A stretch of 64,000 nt of DNA from Takifugu bimaculatus (GCA_004026145.2 CP034993.1:1879208-1943207), one strand, 5' to 3'. Shown: positions 46,792 through 61,163, counted from the stretch's first letter. Notes: a model not told the origin generated them from the sequence alone. Made by a program: numbers and translations.

Positions 46792-49700
46792 ATGTTCACC
46801 AGGAAGAAACGGGAACTGATCAAAACGCCGTCCATGTCAAAGAAGAGTGGAACAGGAAGCCCCGGTCCACACAGCAGCACTCCGACTGTAAGTAAAAGCA
46901 TCACTTCTGGTTTCTGACGCGTGCGTGCGTGCGTGCGAGTGCTTGCGTCGGATGACCTTCGCGGGGAGTTGGGCCAATTTGCAGAAGGGGCTCCGGCCAA
47001 GGGTGTGAGTGAGTGAGTGCTGGCGGACGCTCCTGACAGCAGACCAGGGTTCCGTTTGAAGCTGGGAGTGAGAAACTGCTGCTGGACAACACCTGCACTC
47101 CCGCCGCGAGTCCCGCACACGTCGGCGATCCGATGCGTGCGTGAGTGTCCAGAAAAAAGGCGATCGCACTCTCAGAAGTGGATTAGGGCTCGGGTAGAAT
47201 GGGGACTCGGCTTTAGTCTGGAGGATGCTGAAACGTGGTGGGAAAAGTAGCTACAACCCTTATTCCACCACTCAGAGGGTCAAGAAGCCTGAGTGGAAGG
47301 ACAGACTGGACATTCTGCCCAACAGACACAGCTTGTGGCTCAAACAGGTACGTGGGATGGCGCAGATGTTCTTATCGCTTGGCGGTTGTTCGGTAACTCT
47401 GCCTGTTACGCCACACCCGCCCGGAAGTGTTGCACAAAGATCACGACACAACAGGGGATCTTGTGAAAGACTTCAAATTGTCCAACCGTGTTGATGTTTT
47501 AGTTGAGGGCGGAGGTCACGCACGCGCTCTGGCCCCACCCCAGTCCAGCCGCAGAAGCCTGAACCGCCTGTCTCTCTTCCAGCTCTCCATCCTCCCCGAG
47601 CAGCCCCGGAAAGACGCAGGTGACGCCGCCTTGTCCTCCTCGCCCGCATCGTCGTCGTCCTCCTCCTCAACGCTCACGCCGACCTCAGCCGGGTTCCACG
47701 ACCCCTCGGCTTCCAGCCCTGGGACTCCCAGCCCCCAGCATGCCAAGCTGGGAGTGGGCTGCCCGTCACCTGTGGCCACTCTGAGGAGACCCACCACGCT
47801 CAGTCGTCACGCCAGTGCTGCAGGTCAGCAGACGCCTTCTGGGAGAACACACACACTTTTGTTGTGTTGTCACTAAAAGAACACAACTCTTCCTTTCACT
47901 GACCAGAATGACACAATCTAAAAAGTAGGGGAGCAGAACTGTCAGGGTAGATAAACAACATTTCTTGGATGCTGGGACTCTCTGATTGTAGCTCAGATAT
48001 CTGCAGATGAGCAAATAAAGTGCTGTTAAATCGCGAGCGCCCCCTGGCGGTGGACTATAATAACGAAATAAACTCCTCCCACTTGACTAATATTTTAGTG
48101 GGATTTAGGCCCAACGGAAAAGTTGTTTCTCCTTTAAATCTGGGGAATTTTTCTTCTGTTGATATAAGAAGTTTGATTTTCCAACATTTTTAATTTTAGA
48201 TCTTTTAGAGAAGTTCTGCTTCCTGGTCGGAGATGATAGATTTAGCTCACTTGGACAGAACCAGAACAGCTGTGTCCTTTCCAGTGTTTCGTGCTAAGCT
48301 AATCCGAATCCTGTCCTAAGCAGAACGCTGTTTTTGCTTGATTCCGTAGGGTTGCCGCTACATTCATGGGTGTTCACCAAAGGCCATGGCAGAGGAGCGC
48401 TGACCCCCACCACTCCATCTGACAGTCCAGACAGCACAGCCATCGAAGTGGAGGACATCCCGTCCTTACTGAGGGACGTGGCACGTTTCGCAGAGGCTGT
48501 GGAGAAACTGAAGGATGTCGTCCTGGCTGAGGGTAGGCGCGGGCTAACAGGCTAACTAACTGAGGCATTCTCCAGGTCCTTTACCGGTTACAGACATGGT
48601 TCCGCTTGGCTTCAGCCTTGTTCTCTTGTTTTCAGTCTGTCGGCACGTGTCATGAACCGTTGCTCACTGCAATGGCAGGTCTGCTCTGTGTTTCTGCATT
48701 TGTAGCAAGTTAGTGAGTTTGTGGTCAGGACAATACAGTTTGGTGTCTTCTCTTCCTCTTTATGCTCCAGCTCACACTCGATCCAAAGGTTGGTGTCGCT
48801 CCGACATTAGACCTGTTTTCAGACGTCTGTGTCTCTTAGAAGGGTGAAGGGTGCAGCGCCACATGTACCAGAGCGTCCTCGTACATAAATGAATGGTTGA
48901 GTTTCCGCTCTCGAGTCAACCACACTCATAGCTGACAGGAAGTCGAGAGTCTTGTTTACTGCAGCTGAGCTGAAAATGACTGAACACCTTTTACGCCATT
49001 GGACCCAAGCTGCCGCCACTTCAGTGTGGATCTCGCCTACGAGAAAGGAAAAAAAAAAACGGACGCAGGTGCGATATTCCATCGAAGGCGAAACCACTGT
49101 GGGACCTCATTCTTTTCAATCTGTGTCTCCTTCAGACACGTCTGACAGACTCCCAGTAATTTTAGTACAGCTCATCACCACACCGTGGGGAGGGGGGGGT
49201 CAACAGTCCAGATGTAGTGGAACGGTAGAGAGCAGAGATGGAGGAAAAACGCACAGTTGACAGAGAAACTCAATGAGTAGAAGTGGAAATCGTTTTGGAT
49301 CAACTTCCCCATGATACATTAACTTGCCTTTCTATGTAAAAACCGCATTAATCTGCATATAAATGCACCTTATACAGTTTCTCCTCCCATATCATCCACG
49401 CCATTTCTTCTCTCCAAAGGTAAAACCTGGGTTAAAAATAGAGGCATGTTTTTCTCCTTTTTATAGGGGAAAAAAATGTTTGCTTTAATCTGCTCTCTGC
49501 CCAGAGTGAGCTTTCTAAACAGGAAGCCATGATGGATGAGCTCTGTGACAAACTTCCCCCTCTGTAAGGCTGCTGCACCACAACGGCTCTGCTCCTCCTA
49601 ATTAATCACCAAAGTCACCAGCTAAATGAGTCCTTTTACATCACCTCCACCCTCCATGTGTCACCTCTGGGTCAACCTTTTTAGTCTTAATGGTTCCTGG

Positions 49701-52700
49701 TGAGGTGGAAAGACCTGACTGCAGCGCAGCACTTATCTTGCACAACTGCAGCGGAGACCACATCCTCCCTGGCAACGGTTGAGGACGCGCAGCTCTTTTT
49801 TCTGCCGTGACTCTGACTCACGGCAGGGTCATCTGCCCTCGGCAGAGGCTGCTGCAAAAGGTTGCGCCACAAAGGGAAATAAAAGGGGGGAGGATGTTTG
49901 TAGATGCAGCACCAGCACCATCACAAGAGGATGTAAAATGAACCATTTTCACTGGATCACAACTCGTCCTGCTGCGTCTCTCGGCACTCACGTCATCACT
50001 GATGTGATTTATGTCCCGAAAAAGCCGCTGCCCCATGTGACACATCATGTGGGTACTCTGTGGTATCTTTGCTGCTTCTCACATTTCTCTTCCATCACTC
50101 TCACCAAATGAACTGCTTGACCTACTCAAAGGACTTTTAGATGTCCAAGTCAAGGCTGATCTTCCTGTTCTTGGAGGTCCCCTGGGTGGCGTCTCTCAAC
50201 AGGAAGAGACTAGTAGGTCCTATTTGATGTGGACAGCTGAAGGTCTGGAGCACCATCAGCCCAGACTTGGTCCTCATGTCCGAGGGAACCAAGCAGGTGG
50301 TGCTGCTGGAGTTGACTGTCCCCTGGGAAGACAGACTGAGACTGTTGCCGTCTGTCTGGGACTCTTGGAGATCTATGGCCAGCAGTGATAACATGCCACC
50401 AAGAACACCTTGGAAGCTTCTGAAGGTTTCCCGGTGGCTCTGGTTTAGGAGTGGTGATGTGAGGTACACTTCGCTGCCTGGACACAAGGAAGGAACCGAT
50501 CAGCCCGGCTGGGTCACCTGGACGAGGGTGTCTGGATGATAAGACCCTGTGGCTTCAGGTCCATCCACGGATGATGTGCTTAGGTGTTCCTCCTCCTCTT
50601 TATCTTCTCAGGACTTCCAGATCTTCAGTCTAATGAGGGTATAGGTTAGAATAATGACGGTAAACTCTGGCTCGGTCTTGTTATTGGTTGCAAGACTGTT
50701 AAGTAAAGAGTTTAATTATATAATAGTTTGGACAATAGCTCCTTCCTCATGCGTATGGCGGCCCAGCTTCTCACCTGTCCTTCCTTTTTCCTCTCCTGTG
50801 TGAAGAGTGTCAGCGGCCCGTGGCTCACGAGTGCTTGGGGGAGGTCCTGCGGGTGCTGCGTCAGGTCATCAACACCTACCCGCTGCTCAACACGGTGGAG
50901 ATCCTCACTGCTGCCGGCAAGCTCATATCTAAAGTCAAAGGTCAGCCAAAGTTGCAGAGAAGCTCATGAGATTCGATTTGAGCGGATTCTTTTCATTCAA
51001 TATTAAAATGTGATAAAACCTTTTTCCAATTTTGTCAGGTTTCCACTATGAGGCGTGTAATGAAACCGATAAGATGGACTTTGAAAAAGCCATTGAGACC
51101 ATCGCCGTTGCTTTTAGCAGCAAGTGAGTATCTGATACACCTTCATCACATGGCCTTGGTGTCATGTGACCCCCTGTTGCGTTGTTGTTGAAGCTAAAGA
51201 CTGTGAAGAAGCAGGTGTGACTGCGCGCGTGTGTGTGTGTGTGCGCGCGCGCGCGTGTGTGACTGTTTTTGGGAATTGAAGAGAGAAGTGTAATGATGGT
51301 GACACACTTTGCATGAGGCAGAGCTGAAAACAGGAAGTGGTTTTTCTTGTACTGCATGACACAAAACCAAATTTGAAGCACATTTGTGTTCTCAGTTGCA
51401 GAATGAACAGATTGTCGCACTGTGAAAGAGAAAGATGACAAATCAAATGAGCACAGACAAACATCAGACTTTGTCTTCAATAGCAGCATTTTCAGTGGAT
51501 CTTGATGGTCAGAAGTGTTGAGAAATGTGTGCGTTTTGGGTGAAGCGGAGGCGCGTAGCAGCACCAGCGTATCACATCTTAGTCTGGAGCATTTCAGGCT
51601 TCTTCCAGCTTTAGGAGGAAGTGGGTTTGCAGAGACTGTTGAGATCTGGCTGATGAGTCTGTTTCCTCATCCCCTCCACCAGTGCTCCTCTGTTCAACCC
51701 GCATTTAGAAAAATAACATTAAATATTAATTTTGTAAGATGGATTTTAAGGAAATAAATGTACTCTGCATGTGTAAACGTTTGTTTTTGTCCTCAGTGTG
51801 TCTGAGCTGCTGATGGGAGAGGTGGACAGCAGCACCCTGCTCTCCTTGCTGCCCACCGAGAAGAGTCGGGTGAGCTTCAGAACCGCTCAAAGTTCCCCTG
51901 CTAGAAATAAAAATGTTTCGTTGGATGCTGAATGACTGTAACCGCTCATCTGTGTCTCCTGTAGTCCATGGAGAACTTGTACGCTGTAACCAGCCAGAGC
52001 GGCGACGGGGGAGCCTTCAGGAGCGACCTGCAGGATATGGGTGGGCTATCAACCGAACACTTTATCCCAATCAGGGTCTCAAGCACAAACGAGAGAACTT
52101 TTTAACATTGTGGAACATTTTCTGAAGTATCTCCTTGGCAACGATTTGCTGACTGCTTCTTGTATCTGAATGACTGATTTATGATTTAGATTAGAAAAGC
52201 TGCAGCCACAGAGTCAGCTGATTAAACCATGATTGGAAACATCGACGGTTAAATGAATGAACAAATATTAATTATACAAGCGTGATTTAAAAGGGAAAAA
52301 AACTGGCATCAGCCTCAATGGAGGTGACGTCAATCAAAGAGCTTGTCGGGCGGAGTCCACAGCGATGGTGGGCGGGTCCGCAACGGTTGTGGGTGTGGTC
52401 CACAGCGACAGTGGGTGGGGTATGTACCCATGATGGGCGGGGTCCACCATAATGGCGTACAGCGCCATTGCACATGCTGATGCAGTGAGTGAGTGATCCA
52501 CTGGATCAGCAGGAGAACACTGAACACTGAGGCCAGCGAGGATAATCAATATGTTGGAGAGCAGCATCCCGGAGCTCCCAGTCCTCACGCCTCGGCTCCA
52601 AACACAGGCCTCTCGCAATTGACAGCTCTGTTGTCATATCAACGAACCGTGTCTCTGTGCGTAGGCCGCGTCGAGGAGGCAGACATCATCCTCCAGCGCA

Positions 52701-55700
52701 GCGAGGGAGGGGTGGACTCGTCTCTGCTTTATGCCAAAACCATCTCCAAATACATCAAGGACCTGATCAGCTACGTGGAGAAGAGAATGTCACTGGGTAA
52801 ATGAGTGTCAGTCAGGGAAGACGGGCAGAACTTTATTATCTCCACATATTTGAATTTGCAACTCATACGTGAGAAAACCAACAGGATTTATTTTCCTCTC
52901 TCTAGAGAATGAGTTTTCCAAAGGCCTACAAAGGTTATACCAGTCCTCCAAACACAGCATAACTCAGGTAAATCACATTGATTTCAGAGCGTAAAATTGA
53001 AAGTAAAATCAGAGTTTTAATCACATTTCTGTGGGTTTTGTGCTGCAGCCCCACATGCCCCTCTTCTCCATCTACTCTCTGGCTCTGGAACAGGACCAGG
53101 AGCAGAGCGTGGGCCTGCAGCTAGCCAACGCCACCCTGCACAACCAGACCTTCATCCAGGTAAATGTTGCTGCCGTTCTCTGTAGCGTACCTGTAATTCC
53201 ACACCTGACCCGCTCGTGCTGTGCACAGCCTCTGGTTCATCGTCACAAGGAGCACGAAAAGAAACGCAAGGAGATCAAGGAGCACTGGATACGAGCTAAG
53301 AGAAAGCTGGTAAAAACTTTTATGCACGCGGGCGCCCAGAGCAACCGACAGATTTGATTAAAATCAAGCTCTTCATCTGTTTTTAGATTGAGTGTGAGGT
53401 TAATCTGCGCAAAGCCAAACAGATCTACATCACTCGCTGTGAGGAGTACGAAAAGGCCAAAACGGCAGCGAGTCGAGCCGAGGAGGAGGGAGGAGGCTCT
53501 ACAGCCAAGTCTGTGGAGAAGAAGAAGCGGCTGGAGGAAGAGGCTCGCAACAAGGTGATCACCAGTCCATTGGTTCATGAGCAACCAGTTAGCATTTTAT
53601 GCTAATTGTTGTTGTCACTATAACGTTTCTTGTCATTGATTTGGGTTGATTCAGGCTGAATGTCAGGGCTTAGACTCTTCCAAATCTCTTGTGTGCAGGC
53701 AGATGAAGCGGAGGCGACCTACAAGACCTGTATTGCAGATGCCACCACACAGCATCTGGAGCTGGAGCACACAAAGGTCACAATGCTGAGACAGCTGCAG
53801 GACCTCATCAAGCAGAGCGACCAGACCATTCGTTCGGTCAGCGCAAACGCTGTTCTGCTCAAACCACACCACAGCTTCTCTGCCCCACTGTGCAGGAGAT
53901 GATAAAGCAAAACTCTCTTCCTGTCCCGCTTTTCTTCCACCAGGCCACTATCTCGTACTACCAGCTGATGCACATGCAGACTGTGGCCCTGCCCGTCCAC
54001 TACCAGACTCTGTGTGAGAGCAGCAAACTGTACGACCCAGGTCAGCAGTACGCCGCTCATGTGCGAGATCTGCAGCTGCCGGAACAGCGTAACGTCCAGT
54101 ATTCATTTGAGAACTACTGTGTCTCCAGTTCTTCACAGTAAGAAGCATCACTTTTTAAATTCAAATGTAGCTGAGAGCTAGAGCCTGACAGAATTGCCTG
54201 CCATGCATTTGTTAAGTTAGCTTAGCGAATAAAGCTGCTCCAGAAAATGCATGCTCAACGTGCATTATCAGATTACAGCATCCACCTACAGATCCATTAA
54301 TTATGTCTGTTTGGAATAGCTGTCTAAAGCATGTAACTGGACCTCTTACTGCCATTGCAACCTTACCCATTTCCTGTGCGTTCGTTAGCATTGTCTAACA
54401 ATGCCTCTCAGAAAGAAAGCTAACAGGGATGTTTCTCACAATGTTAAATCCATTCCACTAAGATGAAAAAAATAATCTTCCAGGCAGGGTCACAGACCAA
54501 GAAATGACAGTTTCAACACCGAGCAGTCCAGCCACACAGACGGTCCCGCTACCAGCGCAGACACAACGGCAGGAGACAACAGAGAGGCGGAAATACAACG
54601 CAAACGTCAGTGATTCCTGTCCCGCTCGTATCGCCGTTGTTTCAGGAAAACAGTCTTTGAGAAAGTTGGAAGATGATGAATTTTTAAAGTTGTTTATGTC
54701 GAGTTTTTCCGCTCACAAGCTGAAATGACAATGGGCTGAAAAGACGTATAATCATACATACATCATTCTCCTTATCTCAGGAAGGGGCCACAAATCATGG
54801 GGTTCAACAGTGAGTGATGACAGCGTAGGAGGGGAAGGAGCCTTAGAGTCTCCCTCTGCCAGCACGAGTGAGTCAGATCTCAGAAACACGGAGCGGACGC
54901 ATTCATTACCTACCGTTTGTTGTATTGAAACTCTTGTTCATCCCAGACGACATCACAAAAATCCCCAGGACGTCGTCTATTGGAACCGTCTCATCCAACG
55001 AGGATGCAGACGAGAAAGACGGGAACGACACCTCGTTTGAGCCCCAGAGTGAGCTTTCGAACTCTCGCCGCTAAAACGTTGCCGAATTAAAATAATTAGC
55101 ACTATATTTTAAACATTATTGGGTTGTTTTATTTTTAGATATTAACGGAATGGACGCCGATGTGGTGTCGGCCCGTCCTTTTCGTAACATCGGCCTGTCT
55201 AAAGCGGCCCAGACACACCGGCTGAGGAAACTCCGCACTCCTGCTAAGTGCCGCGAGTGCGACAGTTATGTTTACTTCCAAGGGGCCGAGTGTGAAGAGG
55301 TGGGTCCTTCATGGCAGCTGCTAGCCGGGGCCTTCCGACTGTCAGATCACCGCCATCTTCTCTGCCCTCAGCAGTGCATCCTGGCCTGTCACAAGCGCTG
55401 CCTGGAGACGCTGGCCATCCAGTGCGGCCACAAGAAGCTGCAGGGTCGCCTCCAGCTGTTCGGCAGGGATTTCTCTCAGGTGGCCAGCTGTGCCAGCGAC
55501 GGCATCCCATTCATCATCACCAAGTGCATCACCGAGATCGAGAGACGGGCGCTCAAGATGAAGGTGAGACGGTGGGATTGCGTTGGTGGGTTACGCTCCG
55601 GACTACGGAAGCTTTTAAAGAGACATATTGCATCCCTGCAGGGCATCTACAGGGTCAATGGGGTCAAGACCCGCGTGGAGAAGCTGTGTCAGGCGTTCGA

Positions 55701-57294
55701 AAACGGAAAGGAGCTGGTGGAGCTGTCTCAGTGTTCACCACATGACATCAGCAATGTCCTCAAGCTGTACCTCAGACAGGTAACGAGTGTGTTTGATAAC
55801 AGAAGGTGTCCCCAGAGCAGATGTCTCATGCTGTCACTTTAACATCTCCGCCAGCTCCCGGAGCCCATCATGCCTTTCCGGCTGTACAACAGGCTGATGG
55901 GTTTGGCCAAGGAGAGTCTGCAGGTCGAAGCCGAAACGCCAGAGGGAGAGGCGTCAGAGTCGAACCAAGCAGGGGCCAGAAGACCAGAGCTGGTGGACCA
56001 GGGTCCTGACACCCACCCAGAGGCCCTGGTCCTGGTGGACAAGCTGAGGGAACTACTAAAAGACCTCCCAAAAGAAAACGTTGCCACGCTACGCTACATC
56101 GTTCGCCATCTTCGGAGGTCGGACTCTGAAAACGCTTGGATTGTTATGCTCTGAACGGATATCCTCATTTCTTCTTCTTCTCATCAGGATTGTAGAGCTG
56201 GAGGAGGACAACAAGATGAGTCCCAGTAACCTGGGGATTGTGTTTGGTCCTTCCCTGATGCGTCCCCGTCCAACCGGCGCTACAATATCCCTGTCGTCTC
56301 TGGTCGATTACCCCCACCAGGCTCGCATCATAGAGGCCTTCATCGTTTTCTATCCGTACATCTTCCATTCCAAAACCTCTCAAAGCCGACACATGAGTCG
56401 CTCGACCTCCATTCAACAGGTAAATTGCAAATTAAATTATAGCATGGTCTGAGGGCTTATTGCTACAGTGTTTTCAAGTCAAAGAGTTTTGGTTCTCTTT
56501 CTGAGCGGAGATAAAGAAACAATTTTCTACATTTAAGAGAACAGGACTTCAGCATGTCAGCCAGCCATACTGGGATAAAGACGCTTAAATGGAACATTTT
56601 GAGTAAACATGCTAACCTGACCTTCCTTCTACTCACGTTCTCCTCCTGCTGGTTCAGGGCAGTACTGCAAATGAGAAGGTGGAGCGCTCTGCTGATGGGG
56701 ATGAGGAAGGAAGCGAAGAGCAGAGCACACCAGACTCTAACAAGATGGAGGAAGGATGTGGTGAGTTTTTAAGTCATGTTTGTTGAAATGGAACCTGCCA
56801 TTTTCTCCTCCTCACACAAAACACCCTTTGTCTCCCACGTTTTTATCTCAGAGAGTTCTTTAGGGTCAAGCGAGCAGCTGCCTGACTCCGACTCGGAGCT
56901 GGATGAGAACGGCCAGAGGAGCGGGCACTCCCACAGCGCGGCGACGCTGGGGAGCGAGGCGAGCTTGGACGATGACCAGGCGAGCTACAGAGACAGCCTG
57001 GATCTGTCCAGTCAGGGCGTGACCCCCACAGACCCAGAACCAGAGGGAGGGCGGGACCCCGACGACACCGAGAGCGCGGAGCCCCCCATGCTGCCCAACA
57101 CAGAGCCTCCAGAAGAGGAGCCGGGGGCAGAGCAGGACCTTAGCGTCTCTCTGGCCGAGCTCAACGTAAACCAGTCCAACAACAACTTCCCCAGCTCCCC
57201 CATGGTGAACCTGCTGGGGCTCCCACTGGCCCCTCTGTGTGAAAGGAAATTAGTGCTGACCAGGAGCAGGTCCAGCACACCCGAGTTTGTCTGA
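46792..57294 (+). CDS. arhgap45: Rho GTPase-activating protein 45 (HMHA1)
   Basis: ARHGAP45 is a haematopoietic-enriched Rho GAP that acts at membranes and the cytoskeleton; the human protein is the source of the minor histocompatibility antigen HA-1. Exons: 46792-46887, 47583-47823, 48350-48532, 50806-50940, 51039-51123, 51797-51869, 51965-52040, 52665-52796, 52906-52967, 53049-53159, 53229-53309, 53387-53554, 53699-53836, 53944-54137, 54484-54605, 54781-54867, 54947-55048, 55139-55299, 55375-55563, 55642-55779, 55855-56117, 56188-56419, 56658-56760, 56852-57294. All phases join and give 1,204 residues (human about 1,136). The start MFTRKKRELIKTPS aligns with human MFSRKKRELMKTPS; an in-frame ATG at 46768 would add eight residues. 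Domains (about): F-BAR with coiled coil 220-590, C1 zinc finger 720-768 (CRECDSY...CHKRC), RhoGAP 785-990 with the arginine finger in GIYRVNG, acidic tail ending STPEFV. No frame breaks. Confidence 0.93.
47225..47347 (+). CDS. arhgap45: Candidate alternative first exon of arhgap45
   Basis: An ATG at 47225 opens 41 codons beginning MLKRGGKSSYNPY and ending at the donor CAG|GTACGT. It ends in phase 0, the same as the canonical first exon, so it can splice to 47583. The encoded peptide is basic and differs from the MFTRKKREL start. It would be a downstream alternative promoter within the same CpG-rich block. There is no transcript support here. Confidence 0.5.
51222..51261. repeat. Alternating CG/TG tract
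   Basis: Forty bases of strict purine-pyrimidine alternation in arhgap45 intron 5, with (GC)n blocks flanking (GT)n. It is the most Z-DNA-prone sequence in the window. Confidence 0.9.
52348..52456. repeat. 22-bp minisatellite, about five units
   Basis: Five degenerate units of 21-22 bases, each opening GGGYG and containing GGTCCAC-like cores (starts at 52348, 52370, 52391, 52413 and 52435). It lies in arhgap45 intron 7. Its regular composition produces spurious minus-strand ORFs. Confidence 0.8.
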
Positions 57295-57569
57295 CGTCAT
57301 TCTAAAAGTGATCTGTCCAAGTGTCGGGGATCTACTTTATGTTTAAGCCCAGTTAATCCTGTAACCCACATGTTTTAATGCCGTTGTTTTTTTCATGCTT
57401 GTTGCTGTTTGACGCTTTACAAACAATCCAAAATTAGAACCTGTTTCTTTGTGTTTGGGGGAAAAGGTGCTGCTGGTTCTATTACAGCACTTCATTTTAA
57501 AGATTATTAAGGAGTTATTAAGGATGTCTGTTGCTTGTATCGCCTTGTTATGGATGTTTGGTCTATTTT

Positions 57570-57575
57570 AATAAA
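57570..57575 (+). terminator. arhgap45: arhgap45 polyadenylation signal
   Basis: AATAAA about 275 bases after the stop codon, followed by a T-rich stretch. It faces the polr2e signal about 130 bases away on the other strand. Confidence 0.75.
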
Positions 57576-57704
57576 CATTTTAAGAGTTTCTCATTTCTTG
57601 ACCTTGTAGATTTTTAAAGTTAAAATGAAATTGTAGAAACGGTTGATGTGAAATTGAGAAACTGCAAATAAGTAACAGGTATGATTTTTTTTTTTTTATA
57701 AAAT

Positions 57705-57710
57705 TTTATT
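57705..57710 (-). terminator. polr2e: polr2e polyadenylation signal
   Basis: TTTATT on the + strand, that is AATAAA on the minus strand, about 210 bases beyond the polr2e stop codon. Cleavage would fall near the A-rich (minus strand) tract at 57685-57700. Confidence 0.7.
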
Positions 57711-57916
57711 TTTTACATTAACATAAAAAAAGTATGTAAAGTCTTCAGTTTCCATCGCTTTTCTTCCTAAACGAGGGTGTGGAAAACAAAACATGTTTAA
57801 GGTCAGTAACAGTCACGGCAAGGATGTCACAACACACGGTAAAAACTTTTAAAAGTATGTTCATAAACTTGATACCCAGAGTTGAATTTAATTTGCACCA
57901 GTGATGCACAGACCTG

Positions 57917-59403
<1,487 letters not shown>

Positions 59404-59640
59404 AGTGCTGCGTTTTTTCACTTGCTTTCAAAAGAATTAAAATATGTATTTTAGTTGATTTAGTTCCAGCTCTCGTCTAACCATCGGCGCACGTCCACAA
59501 TTACCGGCGCGCTGTGATGACGTATCACAAAGCGCCCGTAGTTCTTTTCCGACTCTCCGCACTTATGTTTCATAATAAACAGCAGGGTGGAAGCAAGTAT
59601 GTAATCGTTTGGATTCAATCCGAACGATCGAGTTACCAAA
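59404..59640. promoter_or_regulatory. polr2e: polr2e promoter, possibly bidirectional
   Basis: The 237 bases upstream of the polr2e start are richer in CpG than the flanks (for example CACCGGCGCGCTGTGATGACGTATC on the + strand holds a CRE-like TGACGT). On the opposite side an ATG opens a hydrophobic frame at 59641, so transcription could go both ways. Start sites are not defined. Confidence 0.5.
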
Positions 59641-59733
59641 ATGAGGCCTCTTTTTGTTTTTTTGATATTCGTGGCTGTAGCGAGTAGCAGCATCCTCCTG
59701 GCGACGGTACTGTACTTTGTTTTCTCCAACACG
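59641..59733 (+). CDS. Possible orphan first exon encoding a hydrophobic N-terminus
   Basis: An ATG in a good context (A at -3) opens 31 codons, starting MRPLFVFLIFVAVASSS, that form a signal peptide or signal anchor. It ends at a usable donor, ACG|GTAACG. It lies head to head with polr2e, 238 bases away. I found no further exon of its own before gpx4. It ends in phase 0, as does gpx4 exon 1, so it could in principle splice to gpx4 exon 2 at 61342. It could equally be chance. Confidence 0.3.
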
Positions 59734-61163
59734 GTAACGTAGCCCACCCGGTCGTTACATGCATGCAAATTGGTTGTGTGATGTAACATGTTTTTCATTA
59801 ATAACACCCTTTCCGCTTTTATGGGCAGTGTTCTGTTAAACTTGTTCAATTTGCTACACTTGTCCGGACGGATCAGTTACATAATAAATACATTTATTAA
59901 AATAAACATCGTTATAAACAAACAACAGTATAAAACAATGTTCATTTTTAGACTTCGGTGCACAGGAATAAAATGCTGGGTTCTTATGAACTGATGAAAG
60001 CGAATGTTTTGCTGCAGTATCTGGAGTCAGCTGATAAACCAACTGGCGATTTAAAAGCGTGCAACACAACATAATCCTTTTAAAGCCTGGTGACTGAATG
60101 GTGGGTCATCCCTGTGAGGAACACTACTTCAAGGATGCTTTTAAGGATTTACTGCAAACTTTGCACAAGTCAAATATAAATGAAAAAATTCCAATTTTTT
60201 TTAATTGCACTTAAATCTAAGAATTCGAACTAATGTTTCACTGATTACTAAAACCAGCACTGGATGGCCACATCTGGTATTACAACGATTTCCTGAGTAA
60301 AATTCAAGCATTGAAATGCCTTCCTATCCTTCCACTAGTGTCATTTTTTAATGTCTTTAATTGCATTAACCTGCAGAGGATCCGAACCATCACTAAGTGT
60401 AGTTAATTCTGCATTATTGACTGCAGTTTGTCAAGCTAGTTCATCTTATTGAAGTTGATAAGTGTCTTCTAGATATGTAACCTGTCTTCTCTTCAACACA
60501 AAGTGGTGAGCCACAGCCTAGATCCTACAGGACTTTTTAACTTATATAATTTGAGTTTTTTCTATGTTACCAATCATAGTTTGTCCTCACTTGCCAGGTT
60601 TATGGGACTTGATTCCCAAACCATGGCAATGAACCCCAGACTTCACCTTTATGCTGCATAGCTCTTGAGCCCTTTGTTGTGTAACAGGTTGACTGTGGTT
60701 GAACCAGTGTTTCCAGTAAAGTCTTACTTCTTTTCTTAGGTTATGATAAGATTGATGAATAGTGATTAAGTTATTTTATGTTTTCTGTTCTTTCTTCTAA
60801 AGTTGATCTCATTTCACAAGAAGTTCTCCTGCTGGTTTTCTCCAGCTTGCTGCCCTTTGCTCTAGCCACTCGGAGCTCAAGCTCACATGATCTAAGACTT
60901 TGCTTTCATAAGAGTTCGGCTTTGTGTTTGCGCGAGCGAGACGAACTGTGAACTGCGGGACAGCTGTGATTCTGACGTGGAGGCATTAGTCAGCAGCAGG
61001 GAGGTGCAGAGGGAGTTAATAATTGCCGTCTGTGTAATCTGGAGACGTCGGAGCGCGTGGTCCCTCAGTGAGCTGCAGTCAGACAGTCAGGACGTAGCTG
61101 AAGTTGACGGGTTGATACATTTGACTGTGGACATCCTTCAGAGGACCTCGCTGAAGGGCAGTC
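59734..61163. other. polr2e-gpx4 spacer and gpx4 5' region
   Basis: AT-rich to about 60.85 kb with no supported exon. From about 60.9 kb the sequence becomes GC-richer (GCGCGAGCGAGACG) and probably holds the gpx4 promoter and 5' UTR. An ATG at 60977 opens a 96-codon frame that is out of frame with gpx4, and I regard it as non-coding. Confidence 0.55.

Noticed and set aside
46452..47120. 222-codon minus-strand frame over the arhgap45 promoter
   Set aside because: A CpG-rich antisense shadow of the 5' region and first exon, with no similarity or splice logic.
52287..52618. His/Pro-rich minus-strand frames
   Set aside because: They arise from the 22-bp minisatellite.
59460..59849. 129-codon minus-strand frame upstream of polr2e
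   Set aside because: It overlaps the polr2e promoter and the possible orphan exon. Its sequence does not resemble RPB5 or a known protein.
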